Below, one piece after another: positions 1 to 7,777 of a stretch of DNA of 64,000 nt. Below the pieces are notes generated by a model. The model did no database searches and had not been told where the DNA came from. It worked only from the letters and a program-made list of their open reading frames with translations. Both the position numbers and the translations under genes were made by a program. Positions within the stretch are counted from its first letter, which is position 1; each line of letters begins with the position of its first letter. The DNA is from Sporisorium sorghi (lineage: Eukaryota; Basidiomycota; Ustilaginomycetes; Ustilaginales; Ustilaginaceae), in the NCBI GenBank assembly GCA_023212695.1, contig JALCCG010000014.1, positions 1-64,000 of the forward strand, written 5' to 3'.

Positions 1-30
1 CCATCCCTTTTAAAGTAACTGCTTGAAGAC

Positions 31-103
31 GAGAAACCCTGTTCCTTTGAAAAAGTACAGGGTTTCTCGACAATCTGTGCATCTGCCGCTTGGGCAGATG
101 CAC
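31..103. other. Two adjacent hairpins at the window edge
   Basis: Positions 31-42 and 57-68 form a perfect 12-bp stem around a 14-nt loop. Positions 77-87 and 93-103 form a perfect 11-bp stem around a 5-nt loop. Neither is followed by a clear T tract on either strand, so they are not confident intrinsic terminators. They could belong to a gene left of the window or be RNA-processing or operator structures. Confidence 0.4.
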
Positions 104-116
104 TTCTTCTCCATGA

Positions 117-279
117 CTACAAGGCAACAGCGTCATCAATCAAACCCAGGTTGATCAGTGTAATCAGAAGACCCCGGACTGGTTCAAGCTCAGGCGTAAA
201 TATAGATCCATCGATACGATCGATACTTAATCAGAAGCAGTGTAATAGCCGCTGTGTTCTCATCTATTTCATCGTCCAT
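117..279 (-). pseudogene. Decayed coding remnant
   Basis: On the minus strand an ATG at 279 opens a short frame (MDDEIDENTAAITLLLIK). The reading then continues sensibly only in another frame (SIDRIDGSIFTPELEPVRG and onward, ending ...LGLIDDAVAL) to a TAG at 117-119. Both halves have the composition of real protein, but they are in different frames and there is no convincing ribosome binding site. I read this as the frameshifted tail of a lost gene. I do not recognise the family, and chance coding-like sequence cannot be excluded. Confidence 0.3.
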
Positions 280-337
280 AGCTTAAGTAAGGATTACATA
301 CGTGATGGTTACTAAAACTCATTACATACAACAAATA

Positions 338-358
338 GAGCCGCAAGTTATGCGGCTC
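338..358 (-). terminator. Intrinsic terminator of the beta-propeller gene
   Basis: An 8-bp perfect stem (gagccgca / tgcggctc) with a 5-nt loop lies 45 bp downstream of the minus-strand gene ending at 403. On the minus strand it is followed by a moderately T-rich stretch (ctatttgttg). Confidence 0.6.
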
Positions 359-402
359 CATAGTCAATTAGAAGAACGATTTCAAACTCTATTCTGATTC
401 GC

Positions 403-1806
403 CTAACGCAATGAAGCCGGTATCTTTATTCCGAGGAGTTTGCCTTCCGCCTGGATGATCACCATATCCCCCGTCTTCAAGGTTGACTCGTGCAGATCTG
501 CACCTGTTGTTACTCTAAAGACCGGCTTGGCCGTCAGTATGTTAATGCCAAGCAGCGTGCCATTGCGCTGCGCTCGGTACATTCCTTTATCGTATACGTC
601 AATCTGTGAAATCGGAGCGTCACCACTCAACACTACCGGCTGACCATTTGCCAGCTTAACGCCCTTCATTTCCCCTGTCTTATAGTCCCTGTACATCAAT
701 CTGTCCTGAACCACGCCAAGTAATATCCACTCTTCACCGTAAGGACTACTCAAGGCTCTCAGTGGCGCTTCACCCGTCTTGTAATCGTCAAAAGGATACT
801 CTGCCACCTGATTGCCTTGTTCGATATATAGCTTGCCACCGCTTAGAAATACGCCACCCCGGCCGTACTCGTACGGCGGTTCATGCTCCAGCTTCCAGGT
901 GAATTCGCGGCTTCCCTTCTGAATCCCGCTCTTGAGATTATACGCGTTCACGATTACTTTGCGATCCGGCACGGACTGATAATCGAGTAACTGAGGAGAA
1001 TAGTAATCAATCGAATATACGAGGCCGTTTTTGATTGTCAGCGCTTCTCCCTGACCGAAATGTCCCCACAGCTTCTTGCCCGTCTTCTTGTCATACGCAT
1101 TCAACTGAACGGATGAGAGCGCTCCTTGAACCATGAACGTACGGAGAATGACACCATCCGCTTCTTCCAGATAAGCTGTTCCATGTCCATCTGCTAACGG
1201 CTCGTTGGCCTCCCACCGCAGTTTGCCTGTCGCACGATCAAATGCAAATGTCACGCTTCCATTGATGGCATAAAGCATGTCGGATGTCGGAATCATTACC
1301 TCCGTACGCAGACGTGTATCGATGAATGTGGATGTGCCGGACTTCCATTGCAGCTTTCCTGTCTTGGCATGAAGAGCAAACGGCATATGATCAGCAGACA
1401 GCCCATATACGACGCCATTGCCATACGTCACATAAGGCTGCAGATCCTTGCCATAACTCCATAACCGTTTCCCCGTCCTCGCATCGATAGCAATCAATTG
1501 TTGGTCGGCGAACGTAAATATTTTCCCTTCCTCAGCGATTGCATGGTGACCTTCATAGGTATCGTACATGTCCAGATAATTGTCTACCTGCATCGTCCAA
1601 GATGGCTTTATATTCGGTACAGAGATATGTGAGGATGCATGCCAGTTTCGGAGCGATAAATCGGCGGTTTCCGCATAAACTTGCGACGGTACTAACGCCA
1701 TGATTCCTTGTAAAGTAAGTATGCTAGCAACAATACCCGATACAAGACGCTTGCTTCGTCGATTCCTTGGATGTTGGCACCATGGTTTCTTCTTGTTGAT
1801 CAACAT
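403..1806 (-). CDS. Secreted PQQ-like beta-propeller repeat protein
   Basis: Predicted extracytoplasmic protein of 467 aa. A basic N-terminus is followed by a hydrophobic stretch and a likely signal-peptidase site after VYA near residue 45. The mature part carries repeated propeller-blade motifs of the PQQ/YncE type, such as DARTGKRLWSYG, HAKTGKLQWKSG, DRATGKLRWEAN and DKKTGKKLWGHF, spaced about 40-60 residues apart. Blades of this family usually form a 7- or 8-bladed propeller used for binding or scaffolding; no enzymatic residues are evident. The ATG at 1806 is preferred because GGAGG lies 7 nt upstream. A TTG 14 codons earlier has no such site. It is alone on its strand, with a terminator at 338-358. 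Function is unknown; a cell-surface binding role is an inference. Confidence 0.85.
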   Translation of the reverse strand: MLINKKKPWCQHPRNRRSKRLVSGIVASILTLQGIMALVPSQVYAETADLSLRNWHASSHISVPNIKPSWTMQVDNYLDMYDTYEGHHAIAEEGKIFTFADQQLIAIDARTGKRLWSYGKDLQPYVTYGNGVVYGLSADHMPFALHAKTGKLQWKSGTSTFIDTRLRTEVMIPTSDMLYAINGSVTFAFDRATGKLRWEANEPLADGHGTAYLEEADGVILRTFMVQGALSSVQLNAYDKKTGKKLWGHFGQGEALTIKNGLVYSIDYYSPQLLDYQSVPDRKVIVNAYNLKSGIQKGSREFTWKLEHEPPYEYGRGGVFLSGGKLYIEQGNQVAEYPFDDYKTGEAPLRALSSPYGEEWILLGVVQDRLMYRDYKTGEMKGVKLANGQPVVLSGDAPISQIDVYDKGMYRAQRNGTLLGINILTAKPVFRVTTGADLHESTLKTGDMVIIQAEGKLLGIKIPASLR

Positions 1807-2029
1807 GGGCTGTCCTCCATTCAGTAATAGTTTCTTGTCCTTCGACAATATAACGTGTAATGGCAGGAAAATGTTTCATACACGTTTTTTTGACGCCTGA
1901 TATACTCCGTTAAAAAAACCTGAAACAGATAAGGATAGTTGACATCCAGCGTTGTTGACCACAAATCGGTATGATCGCTGGAAAAAAAGAAAATGAGAAC
2001 TGATCAATCAGGATGACGACTTTACCGTT

Positions 2030-2250
2030 CTACAGATTGCCCACCATTTCTCCCTGAAGCTCGGATGAGATATGCGTCGGCATGAGCACGAACTTCAGAT
2101 GTCCGAGAATACGAAGCAAATCCCGGACTTACTGTTCAATATGTTTGAAGGTTCTGCTCCTCCGATTGCTGCAATTTTTACCACCTCTTGCGAGTTAGTA
2201 TGTTGTTGAGTTAGCAATTTATCCCATGCGTTCCCATTTGAACAGGAAAA
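2030..2250 (-). pseudogene. Decayed remnant, perhaps of a flavodoxin-like reductase
   Basis: No intact gene lies between 1807 and 2310, but the minus strand reads as protein in two frames. An upstream piece contains EVVKIAAIGGAEPSNIL. A downstream piece, VRDLLRILGHLKFVLMPTHI and onward, ends at a TAG at 2030-2032. Joining them needs a frameshift near 2130, and the 5' part is also out of frame. The pattern (a beta strand ending in GG, then a helix and LG..V.PT) recalls the C-terminal half of NADPH-dependent FMN reductases. That assignment is weak and made by eye. Confidence 0.3.
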
Positions 2251-2310
2251 ATGCCCCCAAGCAGTGTTCGTTCTACTTGTAGGGCACTGTAATAAAATCG
2301 AAGCAGTTGA

Positions 2311-3627
2311 TTATGGAGAATTCACCGGTATATATACGCTTTTATCATAGGTTTTAATATAGTGAAATTCGTTCAGCAGCAGAAGCTCCGGCTTCTCGGT
2401 TGTCTTAAACGAATAGGTTTGTTCCCGCAGGATATTGCCATTCTTCAGATCCCAAGGACGTGATTGGGAAATAGATGAAACAGGAACGGTCTTGCCCCCC
2501 GCCTGCACGGATACATGTTCCTTCTCCAAGAGGGTAAATTGTTTTCTCGCGATCACGATATCATAACCCGAAGCGGTTGGGGTAACACTTCGAATCCATA
2601 ACTTCTCATCGCCGATGCGGATCGATTGATCCGATGGTGACGCCAGGGAGATGGGCTTTTCTACCTTCTGATAGCCGCTGAAATTGTTCAGAACCAGTTC
2701 TATGGTTTTAACCCTGTCTGTCGGAAGCACGTCAAATTCAAGTTCAAATGCCGGGCTGCCCTTGGGTCCGGAATGATCCGCCCGCATTCCCCACGACTTC
2801 ACCTCCACCCCATTCACGTAGAGACTCGTCCTGGCTGGAAATCTCGGGGCTCCCTCATACTTCATTTCGTAATGCCCCTTGACGATGGTTGATGTCGGTG
2901 AGGCGATAATGGCATCATAGTGGACAGATCCTTGATCGACGGGAATAGCTTGGGCTATGTCTTCTTTAACGATGCTCTTCATCGCTTTATTCGCTTCAAA
3001 TTTGAAGGAGATCGGATAGGTAGCTCGCTTTCCATTCTCCAGCCATTCACTGAAGGTCACGGTTAATGTTCGGGAGAATGGACTAACCGGCTCGAATTTA
3101 TATACGCCTTCAAACTGAGTCTCATCTTGGCTATGATTTCCATTACCTTCCTTCGGGTCTGAATCCGTCAAGAAACCATGAATATGGTTCACGCCGTAGC
3201 GAAACGAACCGTTATCCGTAAACACAGATCCATCGGTACGATCGATGGTGTAATACATAAGCAGACCATTATCATCCGCAATCACACCATCAATGGTAAT
3301 AACCGTGCCGTCATTTAGCGTTTTGCTTTTGTTCACCGTTTGCCCGTACCCCTGCTCCGCCACTTCCGCGAAACTGAGCGAGCTAAGCTCCATTTTGTTA
3401 AGCAGCATGCTTCCGTAATAAGCAAATGCAGGATATTGATAGGTTCCAACAAGCAGCAGGAGTGCCGCGGCTGACGATAACACCCACGTTGCTGCTCGAT
3501 TCATTTTTTTCTTGCGGGCAGGTGTCGCCTCTAGTGCATGTCGAAGTCTGCCTTCAAGTTCCGGCGGTGCCTGCATCGTACTCATGTCCTGCTTGTGCTC
3601 CTCTAATCTCTCCTCGATCGTCCTCAT
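2311..3627 (-). CDS. DUF4179-type membrane anti-sigma factor
   Basis: 438-aa predicted single-pass membrane protein: a cytoplasmic N-terminus of about 45 residues, one hydrophobic segment (residues ~48-70, WVLSSAAALLLLVGTYQYPA) and a large extracytoplasmic region resembling DUF4179. Proteins of this type are encoded directly after ECF sigma genes and act as their anti-sigma factors, with the cytoplasmic end holding the sigma factor. The ATG at 3627 has GGAGGTGAT 5 nt upstream; a GTG three codons earlier is a poorer choice. The gene begins inside the sigma gene and overlaps it by 74 bp, which favours coupled translation. What signal the outer domain senses cannot be read from the sequence. Confidence 0.85.
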   Translation of the reverse strand: MRTIEERLEEHKQDMSTMQAPPELEGRLRHALEATPARKKKMNRAATWVLSSAAALLLLVGTYQYPAFAYYGSMLLNKMELSSLSFAEVAEQGYGQTVNKSKTLNDGTVITIDGVIADDNGLLMYYTIDRTDGSVFTDNGSFRYGVNHIHGFLTDSDPKEGNGNHSQDETQFEGVYKFEPVSPFSRTLTVTFSEWLENGKRATYPISFKFEANKAMKSIVKEDIAQAIPVDQGSVHYDAIIASPTSTIVKGHYEMKYEGAPRFPARTSLYVNGVEVKSWGMRADHSGPKGSPAFELEFDVLPTDRVKTIELVLNNFSGYQKVEKPISLASPSDQSIRIGDEKLWIRSVTPTASGYDIVIARKQFTLLEKEHVSVQAGGKTVPVSSISQSRPWDLKNGNILREQTYSFKTTEKPELLLLNEFHYIKTYDKSVYIPVNSP

Positions 3628-4156
3628 AACGATCACCTCCGATCATAGCTTTCAGCTTAAGTATTCCTTGCGAAATTCTGGATTTAATCGTACCTATCGG
3701 CGTACCGGTTATGTCCGCAATGGCCTGATACGGAAGATCGTGCACGTACCGAAGTTCAATCGCTTCCCGCTGCCGTGGATTCAGATGAGACAGCAGCTCC
3801 TGCATATTCAATTCAGACTCCGTCAAACGATATGGATTATCCTCAATTAATGCAGTAAGCACGGATTCCTGCTCATCTCCGAGCGGAAGAAATCGTTCTT
3901 TCTTGCGGAGTAATGTTTTGCAGCGGTTGACCAGGATGGTCTTGCTCCAACTGTAGAAGGCTTCCCCCTTTTTCAGTTGTTCCAGCTTCTCGTAAAGTGT
4001 AACAATCATGTCCTCCATGGCATCCATCGCATCATACTCATTCCCCATGTAGCTATATGCCAGGCGATAATAAGCGTCCTGTTCGGCCAGGATGAGCTGT
4101 AATAAAGCTTCTTTGTTGCCTCTTTGGGCTTGTCTGACAAGACGGCTTACGTTCAT
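3554..4156 (-). CDS. ECF-type RNA polymerase sigma factor
   Basis: 200-aa sigma-70-family protein with region 2 (residues ~20-90, including YRLAYSYMGNEYDAMDAMED and FYSWSKTILVNRCKTLLRK) and region 4 (about 125-180, LNPRQREAIELRYVHDLPYQ and the helix-turn-helix GTPIGTIKSRISQGILKLK). It has no region 1 or 3, as usual for ECF factors. The ATG at 4156 has a GAGGGGGG site 5-6 nt upstream; an open extension of 26 codons lacks one. The cognate anti-sigma gene overlaps its 3' end. Upstream, TGAAC (4202-4206, minus) and CGAT (4184-4187) are loosely like an ECF promoter but only 14 nt apart, so self-regulation is only a possibility. Confidence 0.92.
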   Translation of the reverse strand: MNVSRLVRQAQRGNKEALLQLILAEQDAYYRLAYSYMGNEYDAMDAMEDMIVTLYEKLEQLKKGEAFYSWSKTILVNRCKTLLRKKERFLPLGDEQESVLTALIEDNPYRLTESELNMQELLSHLNPRQREAIELRYVHDLPYQAIADITGTPIGTIKSRISQGILKLKAMIGGDRYEDDRGEIRGAQAGHEYDAGTAGT

Positions 4157-4213
4157 ATGGTCCCCCCTCTTCATAGATAAGAGATCGCAGTCATAACAAA
4201 AGTTCATTTCGCA

Positions 4214-4286
4214 CAAAAAAACCTCCACAACCAATCTCGATGGGAAGCGGATATCCTTTCCCTAAGAGGTTGCGGAGGTCTTTTAA
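4214..4286. terminator. Strong intrinsic terminator
   Basis: A 12-bp stem with one mismatch (acctccacaacc / ggttgcggaggt) has T-rich flanks in both directions: seven T on the minus strand and ctttt on the plus. It separates the DUF896 gene from the sigma factor gene. Confidence 0.8.
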
Positions 4287-4314
4287 ATCCATTACACAAT
4301 GCCGATTTCAGAGC

Positions 4315-4560
4315 TTAATGCAGCCTGGACGGGTTCTGCTGCTGCGTTATTTTCAGTTTCACCGGGGTTACGTCATCACCGTTCGGGTCTACCACTTTCA
4401 GCGTAGACATGGTGGATAACACTTGTCCTCGGATCGCTTGTAAATATTCCTGACGAAGCTGCTGCTGCTCGTCTTGTTCTGCCGGGGTCAGACCTTCGTT
4501 TTTTTGCTTGCGGCTAAGCTCATTAATTCTATGCAATGAAGGAATGGTCATCGTTATCAT
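4315..4560 (-). CDS. DUF896 (UPF0291) small protein
   Basis: 81-aa protein matching the short DUF896/YnzC family. It has an N-terminal helical hairpin (RINELSRKQKNEGLTPAEQDEQ followed by QQLRQEYLQAIR) and a C-terminal tail with LKVVDPNGDDVTPVKLK. Members are small, cytoplasmic, of unsettled function and common in Bacillota. Two ATGs compete (4560 and 4551); a GGAAGG site lies just upstream of both, close to the first and about 11 nt from the second, so the exact start is uncertain by three codons. It is a single gene ended by the terminator at 4214-4286. Confidence 0.9.
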   Translation of the reverse strand: MITMTIPSLHRINELSRKQKNEGLTPAEQDEQQQLRQEYLQAIRGQVLSTMSTLKVVDPNGDDVTPVKLKITQQQNPSRLH

Positions 4561-4657
4561 TCATCCTTCCGTCTATCAGGTTGTACCTGTCAGTTTACTG
4601 TAAAAAAACCATACGTGCAATAGACGCATTCTTCCTGATAGAGATCACGCTGCCTAT

Positions 4658-6154
4658 TTATGGCGTTGCACAGTGGGATAGTTCTACGACCTTGGTCGCA
4701 ACGTTATGAACGAATTCGCTGTCATGTTCTACGAACAGAAGTGTCGGCTTGTATTCGAGCAGCAGCTCTTCAATCTGCATCCTTGAGATCACATCTACGA
4801 AATTAAGCGGCTCATCCCAAACATACAAGTGTGCTCTTTCGCTAAGGCTTCTGGCGATTAATACCTTCTTCTTCTGACCGCCGCTGTATGTGGCCATGTC
4901 CTTCTCGAATTGCAGTCTGGAGAAATCAAGCTTGCGCAAGATGGATTTAAACAGGCTCTCATCAATGCCGTGGCTTTTTGCGTAATCGGACAAATCGCCT
5001 TGAAGATGGGATGTGTCTTGGGATACATAGGATATTTGCAGCTGGGTGTCCTTCTGGAACCCTCCGCTGTATGAAATATCCTCGCCACAGATCAGCTTCA
5101 TGAAACTGGACTTGCCGGAACCGTTCGCTCCGGACAGCGCAACCCGCTCCCCTCGCTCGATCTCGAACGACACATCCTCGCTTACTTGGTGCCCATCGTA
5201 GTAGATCGACACATGATCCAGCTCAGCGAGACGCTCCTTGTGATAATGAAGCGGGGCAATTTGCAAGCTCTCCGCGCTCTCGATATTCTTGAGAAGTTTG
5301 CTCTTCTCCTCAATGGCGGACTGCTGCCGTTGTTCGATGGCTTTCGAACGTTTCATCATTTTGGCTGCCTTGTGGCCGATGTAGCCTTTGTCTACTTTGG
5401 AGCCAGAATTTCTCGTGCCGTTCTTGGTGCTCTCCACTTCATGCGACCAGCCGCTGGTCCGCCTGGAGGATTCCGACAATCGCTGAACATCCCGCTTCAA
5501 CTTCTCGTTCTGCGCCAGCTCGAATTGATCCTGTCGCTGCTTGTTCTCCCACCATGTCGAGAAGTTCCCTTTCTGGATTTCAATATTTGTTTTGTTGATG
5601 GATAAGATATGATCCACACAGCGATCCAGAAAGGCCCGGTCATGAGAGACCAGGATATATCCGCTTTTTCGGCCAAGGTAATCGGCAACCAGTTGTCTCG
5701 CATGCAAGTCGAGGTGGTTCGTTGGCTCGTCAATCAGCAAGAAACGGTTCTCCTTAATAAATAGTGTTGCGAGAAGCACCTTGGTCTGCTCACCGTTAGA
5801 TAACGTCTCGAACGGACGATACAGGACATCCTCCGAGATCTTCAACCAGTTCAGCTCTCGAACGAGCTTCCAGTGCAAATATTCCGGATGCACCTCTTCA
5901 ATTACGTCGATCGTAAGATATTCTTTATGCTCGACCTCGAACGGAAAATATTCGAATTCAACGCTTGCGGAGATCGTCCCGCTATACTCGAGCTCTCCTA
6001 ACAGGAGACGGAGGAACGTGGTCTTGCCTCTGCCGTTTCTGCCGGTAAATCCTAATTTCCAATCGGTATCAATCTGGAAATGAACGTTCTCAAAAATGTT
6101 ATCGTAAGTGCCTTCGTAGGCAAACGTCAAGTTCGAAACTTGAATCTGTGACAT
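4658..6154 (-). CDS. ABC-F ATPase, Lsa-like ribosome-protection type
   Basis: 498-aa soluble protein with two fused ABC ATPase domains and no membrane segments. Domain 1 has Walker A GRNGRGKT (residues 39-46), signature LSNGEQ and Walker B LLIDEPTNHLD. A long charged interdomain linker (about 190-300) follows. Domain 2 has Walker A GANGSGKS, signature YSGGQ and Walker B LYVWDEPLNFVD. Both catalytic glutamates are present. Domain order and the WDEPLNFVD variant match the Lsa/Vga/Vml ARE-ABCF group, which dislodges lincosamide, streptogramin A or pleuromutilin antibiotics from the ribosome; the actual spectrum cannot be inferred. The ATG at 6154 has GGAGG 9 nt upstream, better than the TTG directly before it. 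A hairpin and a small ORF upstream suggest attenuation control. Confidence 0.88.
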   Translation of the reverse strand: MSQIQVSNLTFAYEGTYDNIFENVHFQIDTDWKLGFTGRNGRGKTTFLRLLLGELEYSGTISASVEFEYFPFEVEHKEYLTIDVIEEVHPEYLHWKLVRELNWLKISEDVLYRPFETLSNGEQTKVLLATLFIKENRFLLIDEPTNHLDLHARQLVADYLGRKSGYILVSHDRAFLDRCVDHILSINKTNIEIQKGNFSTWWENKQRQDQFELAQNEKLKRDVQRLSESSRRTSGWSHEVESTKNGTRNSGSKVDKGYIGHKAAKMMKRSKAIEQRQQSAIEEKSKLLKNIESAESLQIAPLHYHKERLAELDHVSIYYDGHQVSEDVSFEIERGERVALSGANGSGKSSFMKLICGEDISYSGGFQKDTQLQISYVSQDTSHLQGDLSDYAKSHGIDESLFKSILRKLDFSRLQFEKDMATYSGGQKKKVLIARSLSERAHLYVWDEPLNFVDVISRMQIEELLLEYKPTLLFVEHDSEFVHNVATKVVELSHCATP

Positions 6155-6230
6155 CAAAATCGACCTCCAACTGAGTGTTGGCGAGAATATCTACCTTCGA
6201 TCCCGCCCGTTACACGGAAGTCATGGAAAA

Positions 6231-6267
6231 CGCCGAGAAGCACCGGTCCAACCAGTGCTTCTCGGCG
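6231..6267 (-). promoter_or_regulatory. Attenuator-like hairpin in the ABC-F leader
   Basis: A perfect 13-bp stem (6231-6243 with 6255-6267) is followed on the minus strand by gttttcc, 77 nt before the ABC-F start. Placement inside the leader, after a small ORF, fits transcription attenuation as established for several ARE-ABCF genes (for example Bacillus vmlR). The T tract is short, so termination may be partial. No antiterminator pairing partner was identified by eye. Confidence 0.6.
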
Positions 6268-6324
6268 CTTACGCAAACCCGACCCTATTCCTAATAAACC
6301 TGAGCGGCAGACATTCAAAAAGCG

Positions 6325-6447
6325 CTAGGCATATATCGATATGGGGGGATAAAGTTCCGGTAACTGATTGTTTATAAAGTGAACCATGCCAATAAATCGC
6401 GAAGATGACAGGTTCACAAGAACATCCACAACCTCTAATTCCGTCAT
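6325..6447 (-). CDS. Small ORF, possible regulatory leader peptide
   Basis: 40-codon frame (starting MTELEVVDVLVNLSSSRF, ending ELYPPISIYA) with a strong ribosome binding site: AGGGGAGGG ends about 8 nt before the ATG at 6447. It lies downstream of a plausible promoter (6488-6516) and about 58 nt before the hairpin that precedes the ABC-F gene. It could be a leader peptide whose translation senses ribosome-stalling drugs. At 40 aa it is longer than typical ABC-F leaders, so an independent small protein or gene remnant is also possible. No family recognised. Confidence 0.5.
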   Translation of the reverse strand: MTELEVVDVLVNLSSSRFIGMVHFINNQLPELYPPISIYA

Positions 6448-6487
6448 CGCTTTATCCCTCCCCTTAAGCTTCCTTTTATATGAACAC

Positions 6488-6516
6488 AACTTAGCATATC
6501 CATCAGTGAAGGTCAA
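6488..6516 (-). promoter_or_regulatory. Probable promoter of the ABC-F leader
   Basis: On the minus strand TTGACC (6511-6516) and TAAGTT (6488-6493) are separated by 17 bp, with an extended -10 TG one base upstream of the -10. It lies between the lipoprotein gene and the small ORF. A weak hairpin at 6529-6547 without a T tract may end the lipoprotein transcript. Confidence 0.5.
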
Positions 6517-6558
6517 GAATACGCGGAAGGAGACAGCTCTTGTCTCCCAATATCCCTG

Positions 6559-7428
6559 TTACCAAGTGGAAATTTCTGTTCGTTTCCACTTGTTTTCGGT
6601 CACGCAGACATAGACATATTCTTCATCCCATGCCATCTGACCCTGACTGCAGGCATCTGTAGAAGAAGCCGGCGTATATTTCTCGCGGATTCGAAGTTTG
6701 TCCCCGTTTACATCAAGCTTGGTATCAGGGTCATTCGTCCCTATTCCGACATGGCCGCTGCTGCGTTGAACGGTAAGCGGGGAATCGACAACTTCGCCAT
6801 CATCGGCGTAACGCACAAATTGCAGGTCGGCCCCGGAATTGTCACCCGATTCCTCCGAACTATCGGCCCGAATGGCCCATCTGGCTGTCGTCTCATTGTC
6901 CTCACCCGCTACACTGAACTGCATATCCCGGTTTGTTCCACTTTCCCCTGCTACTCGCAAAATGCCGCTCATGACATTGAAGTTCGAAGAATGAGTACGG
7001 ATTTCACTTACATCGGTGTCAAAAGGGATCTCAAATCGAGTGAACAGCTGGTTCGGATATTCGCCGGTCGGCGACATGGTTGTCTCGAACGAGATATGCT
7101 TATGGTCTCGCTGCTGCGGATTGTTTGCCTTATCGTGCGAGATGATCGCCGTCTTGTCCTTACCCTTCTCGTCCATCCATACGATCGCAGGTTTGGCCCT
7201 TTCTGCGGTCCATTGGAGCCGAATCAGATCGGATTGATGCCCTTCTTGCTCGATCCACTTTTGGTCGGTGGATAAGTGGAGCCGCTCATTGTGGGGAACC
7301 CGAATATTGCTGCCGGATTGCTCGAGCTGCACCTGAGTTGTCTCATCTCCCTGATTCTGACCCGTACAACCTATGCCAAGCAAGCAGATGCCTGCCAATG
7401 TAACCGCGATCGTCTTTAGTAATTTCAT
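6559..7428 (-). CDS. Lipoprotein with phage tail-fibre-like C-terminal region
   Basis: 289-aa predicted lipoprotein: signal peptide with lipobox LGIGC, lipidated Cys21. The middle part has an alternating beta-like pattern (FEIPFDTDVSEIRTHSS, GILRVAGESGTNRDMQFSVA). Residues ~205-250 contain QFVRYADDGEVVDSPLTVQR followed by GHVGIGTNDPDTKLDVNG. This GIGT..P..KLDVNG signature is known from phage tail fibres and phage-type structural proteins, usually next to a chaperone or trimerisation domain. Here it ends in a short Cys-containing tail (TDACSQGQMAWDEEYVYVCV). The ATG at 7428 has GGAGGG 5 nt upstream. No other phage gene is nearby. A surface-anchored domain of phage origin is the simplest reading; its binding target is unknown. 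Confidence 0.75.
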   Translation of the reverse strand: MKLLKTIAVTLAGICLLGIGCTGQNQGDETTQVQLEQSGSNIRVPHNERLHLSTDQKWIEQEGHQSDLIRLQWTAERAKPAIVWMDEKGKDKTAIISHDKANNPQQRDHKHISFETTMSPTGEYPNQLFTRFEIPFDTDVSEIRTHSSNFNVMSGILRVAGESGTNRDMQFSVAGEDNETTARWAIRADSSEESGDNSGADLQFVRYADDGEVVDSPLTVQRSSGHVGIGTNDPDTKLDVNGDKLRIREKYTPASSTDACSQGQMAWDEEYVYVCVTENKWKRTEISTW

Positions 7429-7777
7429 CGTATCCCTCCGTTTATCCGCTTCGGTTCTATTTGTGTTAATCAGCAGAAGACTTTGTCTGATCGTATTATA
7501 TTCAGCGCCGGTCGTACACCCAATTCGCCGATCTTCCCGAAAAAATGATTCTTTCTATCTATCTATAAATGCGGACGATTTCGACCAGCACAAAGTCCTA
7601 TTCAGCCGACATTTTGCGTGCTCACTCTTATTCAAGACCGAGTAATTAAGCCTTGGGTCCGATTATCCTTGAATTCCTAACCTTTTGTGCTTACATAAGT
7701 TATTTCTGATTGGGGAAAAGTTAATGTATAGGAGACCGGGCTCTAGATAAAATATATTTGAAAAGGATGAATGCATC
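7429..7777. other. Intergenic region between divergent genes, no gene seen
   Basis: 349 bp between the minus-strand lipoprotein and plus-strand gldA. It should hold both promoters, but no pair of boxes is good enough to name. Short open frames here lack ribosome binding sites. Confidence 0.5.

Noticed and set aside
31..103. Paired hairpins as a CRISPR or REP-like array
   Set aside because: The two stems have unrelated sequences, no spacing pattern and no further copies nearby.
4184..4206. ECF-type autoregulated promoter before the sigma factor gene
   Set aside because: TGAAC and CGAT are present but only 14 nt apart, shorter than usual for ECF promoters. Kept only as a remark.
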